Assembly: GCF_003236305.1 (NCBI RefSeq)
Contig: NZ_POTX01000008.1
Coordinates: 1 to 54,446 of the forward strand
Source: Micromonospora endophytica
Lineage (GTDB): Bacteria; Actinomycetota; Actinomycetes; Mycobacteriales; Micromonosporaceae
DNA: 54,446 nucleotides
Reading direction: 5' to 3'
In this document: positions 36,370 through 44,594 of the stretch, piece by piece
How positions within the stretch are numbered: the stretch's first letter is position 1
How the letters are laid out: the number at the start of each line of letters is the position of its first letter
Notes under the pieces: model-generated
Databases searched by the model: none
Told to the model about the DNA's origin: nothing
What the model saw: only the letters and a program-made list of their open reading frames with translations
Translations under genes and position numbers: made by a program

Positions 36370-37374
36370 TCAGACCCGGATGTCGGGCCTGTCCATCGAC
36401 GTGTCGGTCCAGCGGGTCCGGGCCTCATGCATGGCCCGGACCATCTCCCGCCAGTCCGGCGGCCGGTAGCCGGTGGCCCGGGCGAACGCGTCGGCCCGCA
36501 TCGAGCGGTCGCAGACGAAGCCGTCGTCCGGGACCAGCTCACCGGGCCAGCCGTACACCTCGGCGACCAGCCGTAGCAGGTCGTGCTTGGTGATCGGTTC
36601 GGCCGCGACGTGATAGAGCCCGGTCAGGTCCTTGCGGGGCAGCACCACCGTGCGCAGCAGCCGGGCGAACTCGACGGTTGTCACGCCGGTGTAGACGGCC
36701 CGGGTGAAACCGCGGACCTGACCTCGCTGGGCGAGGAACCAGTCCACCAGGGAGCGGTGCGTGGCCAACTCGTGCCCGACGATCGAGGTACGCAGAGTGA
36801 GTGCGGACGGGCCGGTGGCCTCACCGAGCAGCTTGGACCGCCCGTACAGGTCGGGCGGGTCGGGCAGGTCGTCCTCGGCGTAGCCGCCCCGCCGACCGGA
36901 GAAGACACAGTCGGTGCTGACGTGCACCAGCCGGCCGCCGAGATCGGCGCAGGCGGCGGCGAGCAGGTGGGGCAGGAGCGCGTTGAGCGTGACGGTCGGC
37001 ACCGCCTCCTGCACGTCCGGCCGCTGCTTGATGACGCCGACGCAGTTGATCACGACGTCCGGCCGCAGCAGGTCGAGGAAGCGGCGCACCTCGGCGAACC
37101 CGGTGGCGTCGACACCCGTGGTGATCCGGTCGCGAAGGTGCGCCGGGAACCACCCCGCGTCGTCGTCGACGCGCCGGGCCAGGCCGTGCACGTCCAGGTC
37201 GGGATCCTCGCTCAGCTCGCGCAGGAGAGCGTGGCCAAGCATGCCGGTCACCCCGACGACGAGTACCCGCCGGGTGGCCGGGCGCGACGCGGCGTCGGCC
37301 TGGTCGCGCCGCCGGGGCACCCGTTCCGTCGCGCCGCCGCCCGCGACCGGGTCGGCACCGCGCCGCTCGGTCAT
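36370..37374 (-). CDS. fnlB: FnlB-type UDP-sugar 4-keto reductase (RmlD-like SDR)
   Basis: 334 residues; the start ATG overlaps the FnlA stop by 4 bp. It has an N-terminal nucleotide loop (VVGVTGMLGHALL), then DVVINCVGVIKQ, VHVSTDCVFSGRRGGYAEDD, YGRSK (Tyr and Lys) and LYHVAAEPITKHDLL. RmlD/FnlB/WbjC reductases reduce a 4-keto sugar; in the FucNAc pathway this step follows FnlA. The tight coupling to FnlA supports that role. About 35 low-complexity residues precede the fold. Unlike staphylococcal CapF there is no C-terminal cupin domain, in line with the FnlB/WbjC form. Confidence 0.82.
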   Translation of the reverse strand: MTERRGADPVAGGGATERVPRRRDQADAASRPATRRVLVVGVTGMLGHALLRELSEDPDLDVHGLARRVDDDAGWFPAHLRDRITTGVDATGFAEVRRFLDLLRPDVVINCVGVIKQRPDVQEAVPTVTLNALLPHLLAAACADLGGRLVHVSTDCVFSGRRGGYAEDDLPDPPDLYGRSKLLGEATGPSALTLRTSIVGHELATHRSLVDWFLAQRGQVRGFTRAVYTGVTTVEFARLLRTVVLPRKDLTGLYHVAAEPITKHDLLRLVAEVYGWPGELVPDDGFVCDRSMRADAFARATGYRPPDWREMVRAMHEARTRWTDTSMDRPDIRV

Positions 37375-38414
37375 GCGGGTACGACGGCGGCCGCCGCGGC
37401 CTCGAGCTGCGCCCGCACCTCGGGCAGGGTCCGCAGCAGCGCCTCGATCTCCGGTACGGACAGTCGGCGGGCGTTGTGCGAGTGAAAGTCGGCCAGCGCG
37501 CCCCGCTCGACGTTGCCCTCCTCGAAGTAGAGGGCGTAGTTCAGGTCGCGGCTGTCCACCGGCACCCGGAGGAACTCCCCCAGGTCTTCGGCGTGGGCGA
37601 GTTCCTCCCGGCTGGCCAGGGTCTCGTACAGCTTCTCCCCGTGCCGGATGCCGAGCACGTCGAACTTGGCAGGTGCCCCGAACAGGTTGCACAGCGCGGT
37701 GGCCAGGTCGCCGATGGTGCAGGCGTCGGCCTTGCGGATGAACACGTCGCCCGGCTGCCCGTGGCGGAAGGCGTGCTCGACCAGGTCGACCGACTGCGCC
37801 AACGACATCAGGAAGCGGGTCATCGACGGTTCGGTGACGGTCGGCAGCACGCCCCGGCGGATCTGCTCGATGAACAGCGGGATGACCGAGCCGCGCGAGT
37901 ACATCACGTTGCCGTAGCGCACACAGCAGACCCGGGTCCGGGCCTGTGCGTTGTTCCGGGCGTGCGCCTGGGCGACCTTCTCCATCAGGGCCTTGGTCAT
38001 CCCCATCGCGTTCACCGGGTAGACGGCCTTGTCGGTGCTGAGCAGCACCAGCGTCTCGACGCCGACCCGTTCGCAGGCATCGACCACGTTCGCGCTGCCG
38101 AGCACGTTCGTGCGCAGCGCCTCCAGCGGGAAGAACTCGCAGGACGGCACCTGCTTGAGGGCGGCGGCGTGGAAGACGAACTCCATGCCCCGGGCGGCCT
38201 TGAGCACGCTGTCGTAGTCCCGGACGTCGCCCACGTAGTAGCGGACCCGGTTGTCGTGCAGCCGGTGGCGCATCGCGTCCTGTTTGGACTCGTCGCGGCT
38301 GAGGACCCGCACCTCGGCGGCACCGGCGTCGAGCAGCCGGGAAACCATCGTCTGGCCGAATGAACCGGTGCCGCCGGTAATGAGAAATCGCCTGTTCGAA
38401 AGCGAGGAAATCAC
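37371..38414 (-). CDS. fnlA: FnlA/CapE-type UDP-GlcNAc 4,6-dehydratase/5-epimerase
   Basis: 347 residues from GTG 38414 after GGGGGAG. This extended SDR has LITGGTGSFGQTM, DVRDYDSVLKAARGMEFVF, AALKQVPSCEF, and STDKAVYPVNAMGMTKALME, in which Met replaces the usual catalytic Tyr as in CapE/WbjB. RYGNVMYSRGSVIPLF and FIRKADACTI are also family hallmarks. It converts UDP-GlcNAc to the 4-keto-6-deoxy-L-sugar that FnlB reduces and FnlC epimerises to UDP-L-FucNAc. First gene of the fnlA-fnlB pair; divergent from the phosphoglycosyltransferase gene. Confidence 0.9.
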   Translation of the reverse strand: MISSLSNRRFLITGGTGSFGQTMVSRLLDAGAAEVRVLSRDESKQDAMRHRLHDNRVRYYVGDVRDYDSVLKAARGMEFVFHAAALKQVPSCEFFPLEALRTNVLGSANVVDACERVGVETLVLLSTDKAVYPVNAMGMTKALMEKVAQAHARNNAQARTRVCCVRYGNVMYSRGSVIPLFIEQIRRGVLPTVTEPSMTRFLMSLAQSVDLVEHAFRHGQPGDVFIRKADACTIGDLATALCNLFGAPAKFDVLGIRHGEKLYETLASREELAHAEDLGEFLRVPVDSRDLNYALYFEEGNVERGALADFHSHNARRLSVPEIEALLRTLPEVRAQLEAAAAAVVPA

Positions 38415-38655
38415 AGCTCCCCCTGCCTTTTCCCTGTCCGTTGTCCTGCGGTTCATCGGGGCGCATACACCGGCGAACATACCGATCCGCGACCAGTTTT
38501 GGAGCGGCTTTTCTGAATTAGAAGCAGAGTTTGACTCGGTTTTCGGGGTGGCGGGTGTCAGGTGAGCGAGTTTCATTTTGTGGTTCGTGTCGAACGGCGC
38601 GCCAGGAGATGCAAAAAAGGGGATCCGACCCAGCGGAAAATGATATGCGTATCGC
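38415..38655. promoter_or_regulatory. Divergent promoter region between fnlA and the initiating transferase gene
   Basis: About 240 bp, noticeably richer in A and T than the flanks (for example 38490-38560 and 38605-38655). It must hold promoters for both operons. No perfect palindrome was noticed. Confidence 0.45.
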
Positions 38656-39396
38656 ATGCCAAAAGTTGCTTACCACGCGACGTGCACGGGTGCCGGGGCC
38701 TCCGGCCAGCCGAGGCCTCGGCGACGGATCTCCGAGGATTCCGCCAACCGGCGACCGTACGATCGGTGGAAGCGGCTACTCGATCTCCTGGCTGCCATCC
38801 TCGTGCTGGTCCTGGGCGCACCGCTGATGGCTCTGATTGCCCTGGTGGTGCTGGTCGCGCATGGCCGCCCAGTGCTGTTCCGGCACAAGCGACCCGGCCT
38901 GCACGGCGAGCTGTTCGAGATGGTCAAGTTCCGGACCATGCGCCACCCCGACCCGGACCGTGGACTGGTCACCGACGCGCAACGCCTGACCCGGGCCGGC
39001 CGCTGGCTGCGGGCCAGCAGCCTGGACGAGCTACCGGAGTTCTGGAATGTGCTGCGGGGGGAGATGAGCGTCGTCGGCCCCCGCCCGCACCTCGTGCAGT
39101 ACCTCGATCTCTACAGCCCGGAACAGGCCCGCCGGCACGACGTACGACCCGGCATCACCGGGTTGGCGCAGGTTCGTGGCCGCAACGCGCTGGAGTGGCA
39201 GGCCAAGTTCGCCTACGACGTCGAGTACGTCGACCGGCGCTCCTTCCTGCTGGACCTCAAGATCTTGCTGGCCACCGTCTGGGTGGTGGCCAGCCGTCAG
39301 GGCATTTCCGCCCCGGGCGCGGCCACCTGGCACGAGTTCACCGGCAATCCACCGCAGTCGTCGGTTTCCGAGGCGGATCCCGCGAACCGCCGATGA
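38656..39396 (+). CDS. Initiating polyprenyl-phosphate sugar-1-phosphate transferase (monotopic PGT)
   Basis: 246 residues. One hydrophobic stretch (LLDLLAAILVLVLGAPLMAL) precedes the catalytic domain, which has KFRTMRHPDPDRGLVT, the Asp-Glu pair in SLDELPEFWNVLRGEMSVVG, then PRPH and PGITGLAQVRGR. The lengths and a single N-terminal membrane helix fit the small PglC-like catalytic form rather than a five-TM WbaP type. It transfers a sugar-1-phosphate to undecaprenyl phosphate and starts the repeat unit. The next gene overlaps it by 4 bp and a WbuB-like transferase follows, so a three-gene operon is likely. The start has no strong ribosome site. Confidence 0.9.
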   Translation: MPKVAYHATCTGAGASGQPRPRRRISEDSANRRPYDRWKRLLDLLAAILVLVLGAPLMALIALVVLVAHGRPVLFRHKRPGLHGELFEMVKFRTMRHPDPDRGLVTDAQRLTRAGRWLRASSLDELPEFWNVLRGEMSVVGPRPHLVQYLDLYSPEQARRHDVRPGITGLAQVRGRNALEWQAKFAYDVEYVDRRSFLLDLKILLATVWVVASRQGISAPGAATWHEFTGNPPQSSVSEADPANRR

Positions 39397-40322
39397 GCCG
39401 GGTCCTGCTGTTCGGCGCCGGCGGGTTCCTCGGGCGGCATGTCCGGGCCCTGCTCGCCACGCACGCCGACGTCCGAGCACCCGACCGGATGGCCTGTGAC
39501 CTGGTCCGCATCGACCTGCCGGCGCTGATCGCGCTGCTCGATCGGGAACGGCCCGACGTGGTGGTGGCAGCCGCTGGCCGGATCGTCGGCTCCGGGTACG
39601 ACTTCGTCCGCGCGCACGTGCTGGCCACCGCCAAACTCATCGAGGCGATGGCGGCGGCCATACCGACGGCCCGGCTGGTCCGGATCGGATCGGCCGCCGA
39701 GTACGGTGCTGTGCCGGACGGCCTCGCGGTGCCAGAGGACCACCCGTGCGCGCCGGTCAGCGAGTACGGGCTCAGCCACCTGACCGCCACCCGGCTGGCG
39801 GAACTGGCTGGTGCGGCGGGCCGGCTCGACACGGTCGTGCTGCGGGTCTTCAACCCGGTCGGGCCGGGCATGCCAGCGGGCAACGTGCTCGGTCGGGTCA
39901 CCGCGCTGATCAGAGCCGCTGAGGCAGCCGGGGACGACGGGATCGCGCTCGGACTGCACGACACGTACCGCGACTTCGTCGACGTGCGGGACGTGGCGTC
40001 GGCGGTCCTGGCGGCGACGCGCAGCGCGCCCACGACCGACCGCGTCGTCAACGTCGGCAGCGGCCGGGCGGTGGCCGTCCGCGACGTGGTCCGCCTGCTG
40101 GCCGAGGTGGCCGGCTTCACCGGTGACATCCGGGACGGTAGCTGCACTGCCGACGCCGGTCGCTCCGCCACCGTGCCGTGGATGCGCGCGGACACCACAC
40201 GCGCCGGGCGGGTGCTCGGCTGGGCGCCCGCGTACGACCTGCGCGAGTCGCTGACCGCGCTGTGGCGTGCCGACGGCGCCGCGCCGCCGGTACGCCCGCT
40301 GGTCGAACTGGAGACGGCATGA
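39393..40322 (+). CDS. SDR-type nucleotide-sugar epimerase/reductase with altered YxxxK
   Basis: 309 residues; ATGA overlap with the transferase gene; the frame extending to 38562 is a shadow. LLFGAGGFLGRHV is the nucleotide loop, RIGSAAEYGAV gives the catalytic-type Ser, and SEYGLSHLTATRLAEL carries Tyr followed by His where Lys is normal. RVFNPVGPGMP and TYRDFVDVRDVA are family segments. The similarity is to 4-keto sugar reductases (Rmd-like) and epimerases; which sugar is unknown. Loss of the lysine would lower ordinary SDR activity, so it could be a divergent enzyme. It overlaps the following glycosyltransferase gene by 4 bp. Confidence 0.72.
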   Translation: MSRVLLFGAGGFLGRHVRALLATHADVRAPDRMACDLVRIDLPALIALLDRERPDVVVAAAGRIVGSGYDFVRAHVLATAKLIEAMAAAIPTARLVRIGSAAEYGAVPDGLAVPEDHPCAPVSEYGLSHLTATRLAELAGAAGRLDTVVLRVFNPVGPGMPAGNVLGRVTALIRAAEAAGDDGIALGLHDTYRDFVDVRDVASAVLAATRSAPTTDRVVNVGSGRAVAVRDVVRLLAEVAGFTGDIRDGSCTADAGRSATVPWMRADTTRAGRVLGWAPAYDLRESLTALWRADGAAPPVRPLVELETA

Positions 40323-41566
40323 GGCGCATGCGGATCGGCCTGCTCACGCAATGGTTCGACCCGGAACCCGGCCCGGCCGCCCTGCCCGGGATGCTCGCCA
40401 CCGCCCTCGCCGCTCGGGGGCACGAGGTGCAGGTGCTCACCGGCTTCCCCAACTACCCGACCGGGCGGCTTGCCCCCGGCTACCGGATGGCCCGCCGCCG
40501 GGACGAGGCCGTCGGCGCGACCAGGATCCGGCGGGTCGCGCTCTATCCGAGTCACGACCGTTCCGCGCTGCGCCGGGTGGCCAACTACGGCTCCTTCGCG
40601 GTCTCCGCGCTGGCCTCCGGCACGCCGGTGCTGCGCGGGCTGGACGCGCTCTGGGTGGGCAACTCGCCGATCAGCGTCGCCCTGCCGATGTGGTTCGCCC
40701 GGTACGCGCACCGGGTGCCGGTGCTGCTGCACGTCCTCGACCTCTGGCCGGACAGCGTGGTGGCCAGCGGTTTCCTCGGCACCGGGCGGCTGTCCCGGAC
40801 CGTGCAGCGGGGCATGGCCGGCTGGTGCGGCGCGATGTACCGCAGCGCCGCCCGCGTCGCCTGTGTCTCGCCCGGCGCCGTCGACCTGCTCGCCGCCCGG
40901 GGTGTGCCCCGGGAGAAGCTGCGGCACATCCCGATGTGGGCCGACGAGACACCCCGGCCCCGCGCCGGTGACCTGCGCGCGGAGCTGGGCCTGCGACCCG
41001 ACCAGGTGGTCCTGGTGTACGCCGGTGCGCTCGGCGAGGCGCAGGGGCTCGACTCGCTCATCGACGCCTGCGCCCGGGTGGCCGACCCCCGACTGGTCTG
41101 CGTGATCGCCGGCTCCGGCACCACCGAGGAACGGCTGCGTCGCCGAGCCGAGGAACTGGGCGCGGCCAACGTGCGCTTCCTCGGGCACCTGCCCCGGGAA
41201 CGGATGCCCGCGCTGATGGCCACCGGCGACGTGCACTACGTGAGCCTGCGGCCGGGCGGCATGTCGGCGTACACCATGCCGAGCAAGGTGCAGGCCACCC
41301 TGGCCGCCGGACGGGCGCTGCTGGTGGCCGCCGAGGGCGACGCCGCCGACGTGGCCCGCGACAGCGGAGCCGGGATCACCGCCCGGCCCGGCGACCCCGA
41401 CTCGATCGCCGCCGCGCTGCGCGAACTCTGCGGCCTGGGCCGGGAGAAGCTCGACCTGCTCGGGCAGGCCGGTCGGCAGCACTACGAGCGGGTCTTCTCG
41501 GTTGCCGCAGGTGCGCAACGGGTGGAGCGGGCGCTGTCCGAGGTGGTCCACGTCCACCGACGCTGA
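40319..41566 (+). CDS. WbuB-like GT4 glycosyltransferase, candidate L-FucNAc transferase
   Basis: 415 residues from ATG 40319. The N-terminal domain reads GLLTQWFDPEPGPAALPGML and VLTGFPNYPTGRL, close to the WbuB pattern. The donor domain has VYAGALGEAQGLDSLI and MPSKVQATLAAGRAL. WbuB is the L-FucNAc transferase found with FnlA-FnlB-FnlC genes in O-antigen loci, and a FucNAc pathway is encoded nearby, so transfer of FucNAc is a reasonable inference. It is the last polysaccharide gene on the right; the next gene is convergent. Confidence 0.8.
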   Translation: MRRMRIGLLTQWFDPEPGPAALPGMLATALAARGHEVQVLTGFPNYPTGRLAPGYRMARRRDEAVGATRIRRVALYPSHDRSALRRVANYGSFAVSALASGTPVLRGLDALWVGNSPISVALPMWFARYAHRVPVLLHVLDLWPDSVVASGFLGTGRLSRTVQRGMAGWCGAMYRSAARVACVSPGAVDLLAARGVPREKLRHIPMWADETPRPRAGDLRAELGLRPDQVVLVYAGALGEAQGLDSLIDACARVADPRLVCVIAGSGTTEERLRRRAEELGAANVRFLGHLPRERMPALMATGDVHYVSLRPGGMSAYTMPSKVQATLAAGRALLVAAEGDAADVARDSGAGITARPGDPDSIAAALRELCGLGREKLDLLGQAGRQHYERVFSVAAGAQRVERALSEVVHVHRR

Positions 41567-41606
41567 CGGCTGCCCGGCCTCGGACGGTCATGGTCGGGTC
41601 GCTTCG

Positions 41607-42035
41607 TCAGGGCCAGTCGTCACCGGCGGCGAGCCGCCGGTCGAGCAGCTCCGCAAGCGGCAGCGACTCGCCGTCCCGGCCGCCCCGGCCGACCACCAGC
41701 GGCGGCGGCACCGGCGGGCAGACCGTGCCGAACAGCAGCGCACGCAGACTGTTCGGCACGGTCAGCAGATAGAAGTTCCCCCGGGTGTCGACCGCTCGGG
41801 ACCGCGCCCGGTCGACGTACCAGCCGGTCAGCCCGGTGCGGTAGCGGTGCCGCCCGTCGTACGACGTCACCCGCAGCCGCTCCGGGCGCAGCCCGCGTGC
41901 GGTCGCGTCGGCGGCGAAGCGGTGCACCAGCTCCGCCGCCGCGGCCTGCTCCACGGCCTGGGCCCGGGACTCGGCCTCGGCGTGCGCGTGCACCGCCCGC
42001 CGCCGCTGCTCCCGCCAGTCCTCGTCGCCCGCCAT
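41607..42035 (-). CDS. Hypothetical protein
   Basis: 142 residues from ATG 42035; the frame to 42314 would run into tex. A polar N-terminal half looks helical and Ala-rich (RRRAVHAHAEAESRAQAVEQ), followed by a compact mixed region with GLTGWYVDRARSRAVDTRG and NFYLLTVPNSL. No membrane segment or signal. Not recognised. It lies 34 bp downstream of tex on the same strand and may be co-transcribed with it; the polysaccharide transferase gene converges on it. Confidence 0.6.
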   Translation of the reverse strand: MAGDEDWREQRRRAVHAHAEAESRAQAVEQAAAAELVHRFAADATARGLRPERLRVTSYDGRHRYRTGLTGWYVDRARSRAVDTRGNFYLLTVPNSLRALLFGTVCPPVPPPLVVGRGGRDGESLPLAELLDRRLAAGDDWP

Positions 42036-42069
42036 GGCGCTCACCGTACGCCGCCCACCGGGGAAGGAC

Positions 42070-44532
42070 TCAGGCCAGTCCGGCCCGACGCAACGCCTCG
42101 GCCATCGCGTCGTTCGCCGGCCCGGCCGGACCCCGGCTCTGCCGCTGCTGCGGGCCGCCGCGCTGCCCACCCCGCTCACCACGACCGCCGCCGCGTCCAC
42201 CCTGTCCACCACTGCCCTGCCCGCCGCCGTCCCGGCCGCGTCCGCCCTGCCCTCCGCCGTCCCCGTTTTCCCGACCGGCCTGGTTCTCCGGACGGCCCGG
42301 GTTCTCCCGACCACCGCGCTCGCGCGTGCCTGCGCGTGCGGCCTCCGCGTCGTCGTCCAGCCGCAGCGTCAACGAGATGCGCTTACGTGGTACGTCCACG
42401 TCCAGCACCTTGACCTTGACCACGTCGCCGGACTTGACCACCTCACGCGGATCCTTGACGAAGGTGCGCGACATCGCCGACACGTGCACCAGCCCGTCCT
42501 GGTGCACCCCGACGTCCACGAACGCGCCGAAGGCGGCCACGTTGGTGACCACACCCTCCAGCACCATCCCCGGCGTCAGGTCGCTGATCTTCTCGACGCC
42601 CTCGACGAAGGTCGCGGTCTTGAACTCCGGTCGCGGGTCACGACCCGGCTTCTCCAGCTCAGCGAGGATGTCGGTGACGGTGGGCAGGCCGAACGTGTCG
42701 TCGACGAAGTCGGTGGCCCGCAGCCCACGCAGGATCGCGCTTTTGCCGATCACCGACCGCAGGTCCTGGCCGGTGGAGGTGAGGATCCGCCGCACCACCG
42801 GATACGCCTCGGGGTGCACGCTCGAGGAGTCCAGCGGGTCGTCGCCGCCGGGGATGCGCAGGAAGCCGGCGCACTGCTCGAACGCCTTCGGGCCCAGCCG
42901 GGCCACCTTCTTCAGCTCGGCCCGGGTGCGGAACGGCCCGTTGGCGTCGCGGTGCAGCACGATGTTCTCGGCCAGCCCGGCACCGATGCCGGAGACCCGG
43001 GTGAGCAGGGGAGCGGAGGCGGTGTTGACGTCCACCCCGACGGCGTTCACGCAGTCCTCCACCACCGCGTCCAGCGACCGGGAGAGCTTCACCTCGGACA
43101 GGTCGTGCTGGTACTGCCCGACGCCGATCGACCGCGGGTCGATCTTCACCAGCTCGGCGAGCGGGTCCTGGAGCCGCCGGGCGATGGAGACCGCGCCGCG
43201 CAGCGACACGTCCAACCCGGGCAACTCCTGGGACGCGTACGCCGAAGCCGAGTAGACCGAGGCGCCGGCCTCGGAGACCACGATCTTGGTCAGCTTCAGC
43301 TCGGGATGCCGCTTGATCAGGTCGGCGGCCAGCTTGTCGGTCTCCCGGCTGGCGGTGCCGTTACCGATGGCGACCAGTTCGACCCCGTGCTTCGCGGCCA
43401 ACGTGGCGAGGGTGTGCAGGGAGGCGTCCCACTGCCGGCGCGGCTCGTGCGGATAGATCGTGTCAGTGGCCACCACCTTGCCGGTCGCGTCCACCACTGC
43501 CACCTTCACCCCGGTCCGCAGCCCCGGGTCCAGCCCCATCGTGGGCCGGGCACCGGCCGGTGCGGCCAGCAGCAGGTCGCGCAGGTTGGTGGCGAAGACC
43601 CGGACGGCCTCCTCCTCGGCCGCCTGCCACAGCCGCATCCGCAGGTCCGCGCCGAGATGAATCAGGATCCGGGTACGCCAGGCCCAGCGCACCGTGTCGC
43701 CCAGCCACTTGTCGGCGGGCCGGCCGGCATCGCGCACCCCGAACCGGCCGGCGATCGCGGCCTCGTACCGGGTCGGGCCGGTCACGGGCGCGTCGACGTC
43801 ACCGTCGGCCTCCGGGTCCATGGTCAGGTCGAGCACACCCTCCTTCTCGCCCCGGAACATCGCGAGGATCCGGTGCGAGGGCAGCTTCGGGTACGGCTCG
43901 GCGAAGTCGAAGTAGTCGGCGAACTTCGCCCCGGCGCTCTCCTGTCCCTCGCGTACCTTGGCCACCAGCCGGCCCCGCGACCACATCTGCTCGCGCAGCG
44001 TGCCGATCAGGTCGGCGTCCTCGGCGAAGCGTTCGATCAGGATGGCCCGCGCCCCGTCCAGCGCGGCGGCGGCGTCGGCCACCCCCTTGTCCGCGTCGAC
44101 GTATCCGGCCGCCGTCTCGCGCGGATCCCGCGACGGGTCGCCGAGCAGCGCTTCCGCGAGCGGCTCCAACCCGGCCTCGCGGGCGATCTGCGCCCGGGTC
44201 CGCCGCTTGGGCTTGTACGGCAGGTAGATGTCCTCCAGCCGGGACTTCGAGTCGGCCGCCATGATCTGCGCTTCGAGGGCCTCGTCCAGCTTGCCCTGGG
44301 TGCGGATCGACTCCAGCACCGCCGCCCGGCGCTCGTCCAGCTCGCGCAGGTAGCGCAGCCGCTCCTCCAGCGTGCGCAGCTGGGTGTCGTCGAGCAGGCC
44401 GGTGGCCTCCTTGCGGTACCGGGCGATGAACGGCACGGTCGCGCCGCCGTCGAGCAGCTCCACGGCCGCGCGTACCTGGCGCTCGGCGACGCCGAGTTCC
44501 TCGGCGATGCGCTGATGAACAGTGAGGGTCAC
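42070..44532 (-). CDS. tex: Tex-family RNA-binding transcription accessory protein
   Basis: 820 residues from GTG 44532 after GGAG. The usual Tex order is visible: helical N-terminal domain (residues 1-200, with [19 protein letters not shown]), a YqgF-like domain ([18 protein letters not shown]), a helix-hairpin-helix region ([34 protein letters not shown]) and an S1 domain ([20 protein letters not shown]). Tex proteins act in nucleic-acid handling, with reported effects on transcription. The last 80 or so residues are an Arg/Gly-rich tail ([14 protein letters not shown]) ending in a short helical [14 protein letters not shown]. The tail is absent from standard Tex proteins of proteobacteria. 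Confidence 0.93.
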   Translation of the reverse strand: MTLTVHQRIAEELGVAERQVRAAVELLDGGATVPFIARYRKEATGLLDDTQLRTLEERLRYLRELDERRAAVLESIRTQGKLDEALEAQIMAADSKSRLEDIYLPYKPKRRTRAQIAREAGLEPLAEALLGDPSRDPRETAAGYVDADKGVADAAAALDGARAILIERFAEDADLIGTLREQMWSRGRLVAKVREGQESAGAKFADYFDFAEPYPKLPSHRILAMFRGEKEGVLDLTMDPEADGDVDAPVTGPTRYEAAIAGRFGVRDAGRPADKWLGDTVRWAWRTRILIHLGADLRMRLWQAAEEEAVRVFATNLRDLLLAAPAGARPTMGLDPGLRTGVKVAVVDATGKVVATDTIYPHEPRRQWDASLHTLATLAAKHGVELVAIGNGTASRETDKLAADLIKRHPELKLTKIVVSEAGASVYSASAYASQELPGLDVSLRGAVSIARRLQDPLAELVKIDPRSIGVGQYQHDLSEVKLSRSLDAVVEDCVNAVGVDVNTASAPLLTRVSGIGAGLAENIVLHRDANGPFRTRAELKKVARLGPKAFEQCAGFLRIPGGDDPLDSSSVHPEAYPVVRRILTSTGQDLRSVIGKSAILRGLRATDFVDDTFGLPTVTDILAELEKPGRDPRPEFKTATFVEGVEKISDLTPGMVLEGVVTNVAAFGAFVDVGVHQDGLVHVSAMSRTFVKDPREVVKSGDVVKVKVLDVDVPRKRISLTLRLDDDAEAARAGTRERGGRENPGRPENQAGRENGDGGGQGGRGRDGGGQGSGGQGGRGGGRGERGGQRGGPQQRQSRGPAGPANDAMAEALRRAGLA

Positions 44533-44594
44533 GATGTGGCTCCGCCTTCGGGTGTGGGTTCCGTGGTGCATTCTGCCGGGCTACCGTGGCGATC

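Noticed and set aside
41567..41606. Terminator between the last polysaccharide gene and the hypothetical gene
   Set aside because: The 40-bp convergent gap has no clear stem.
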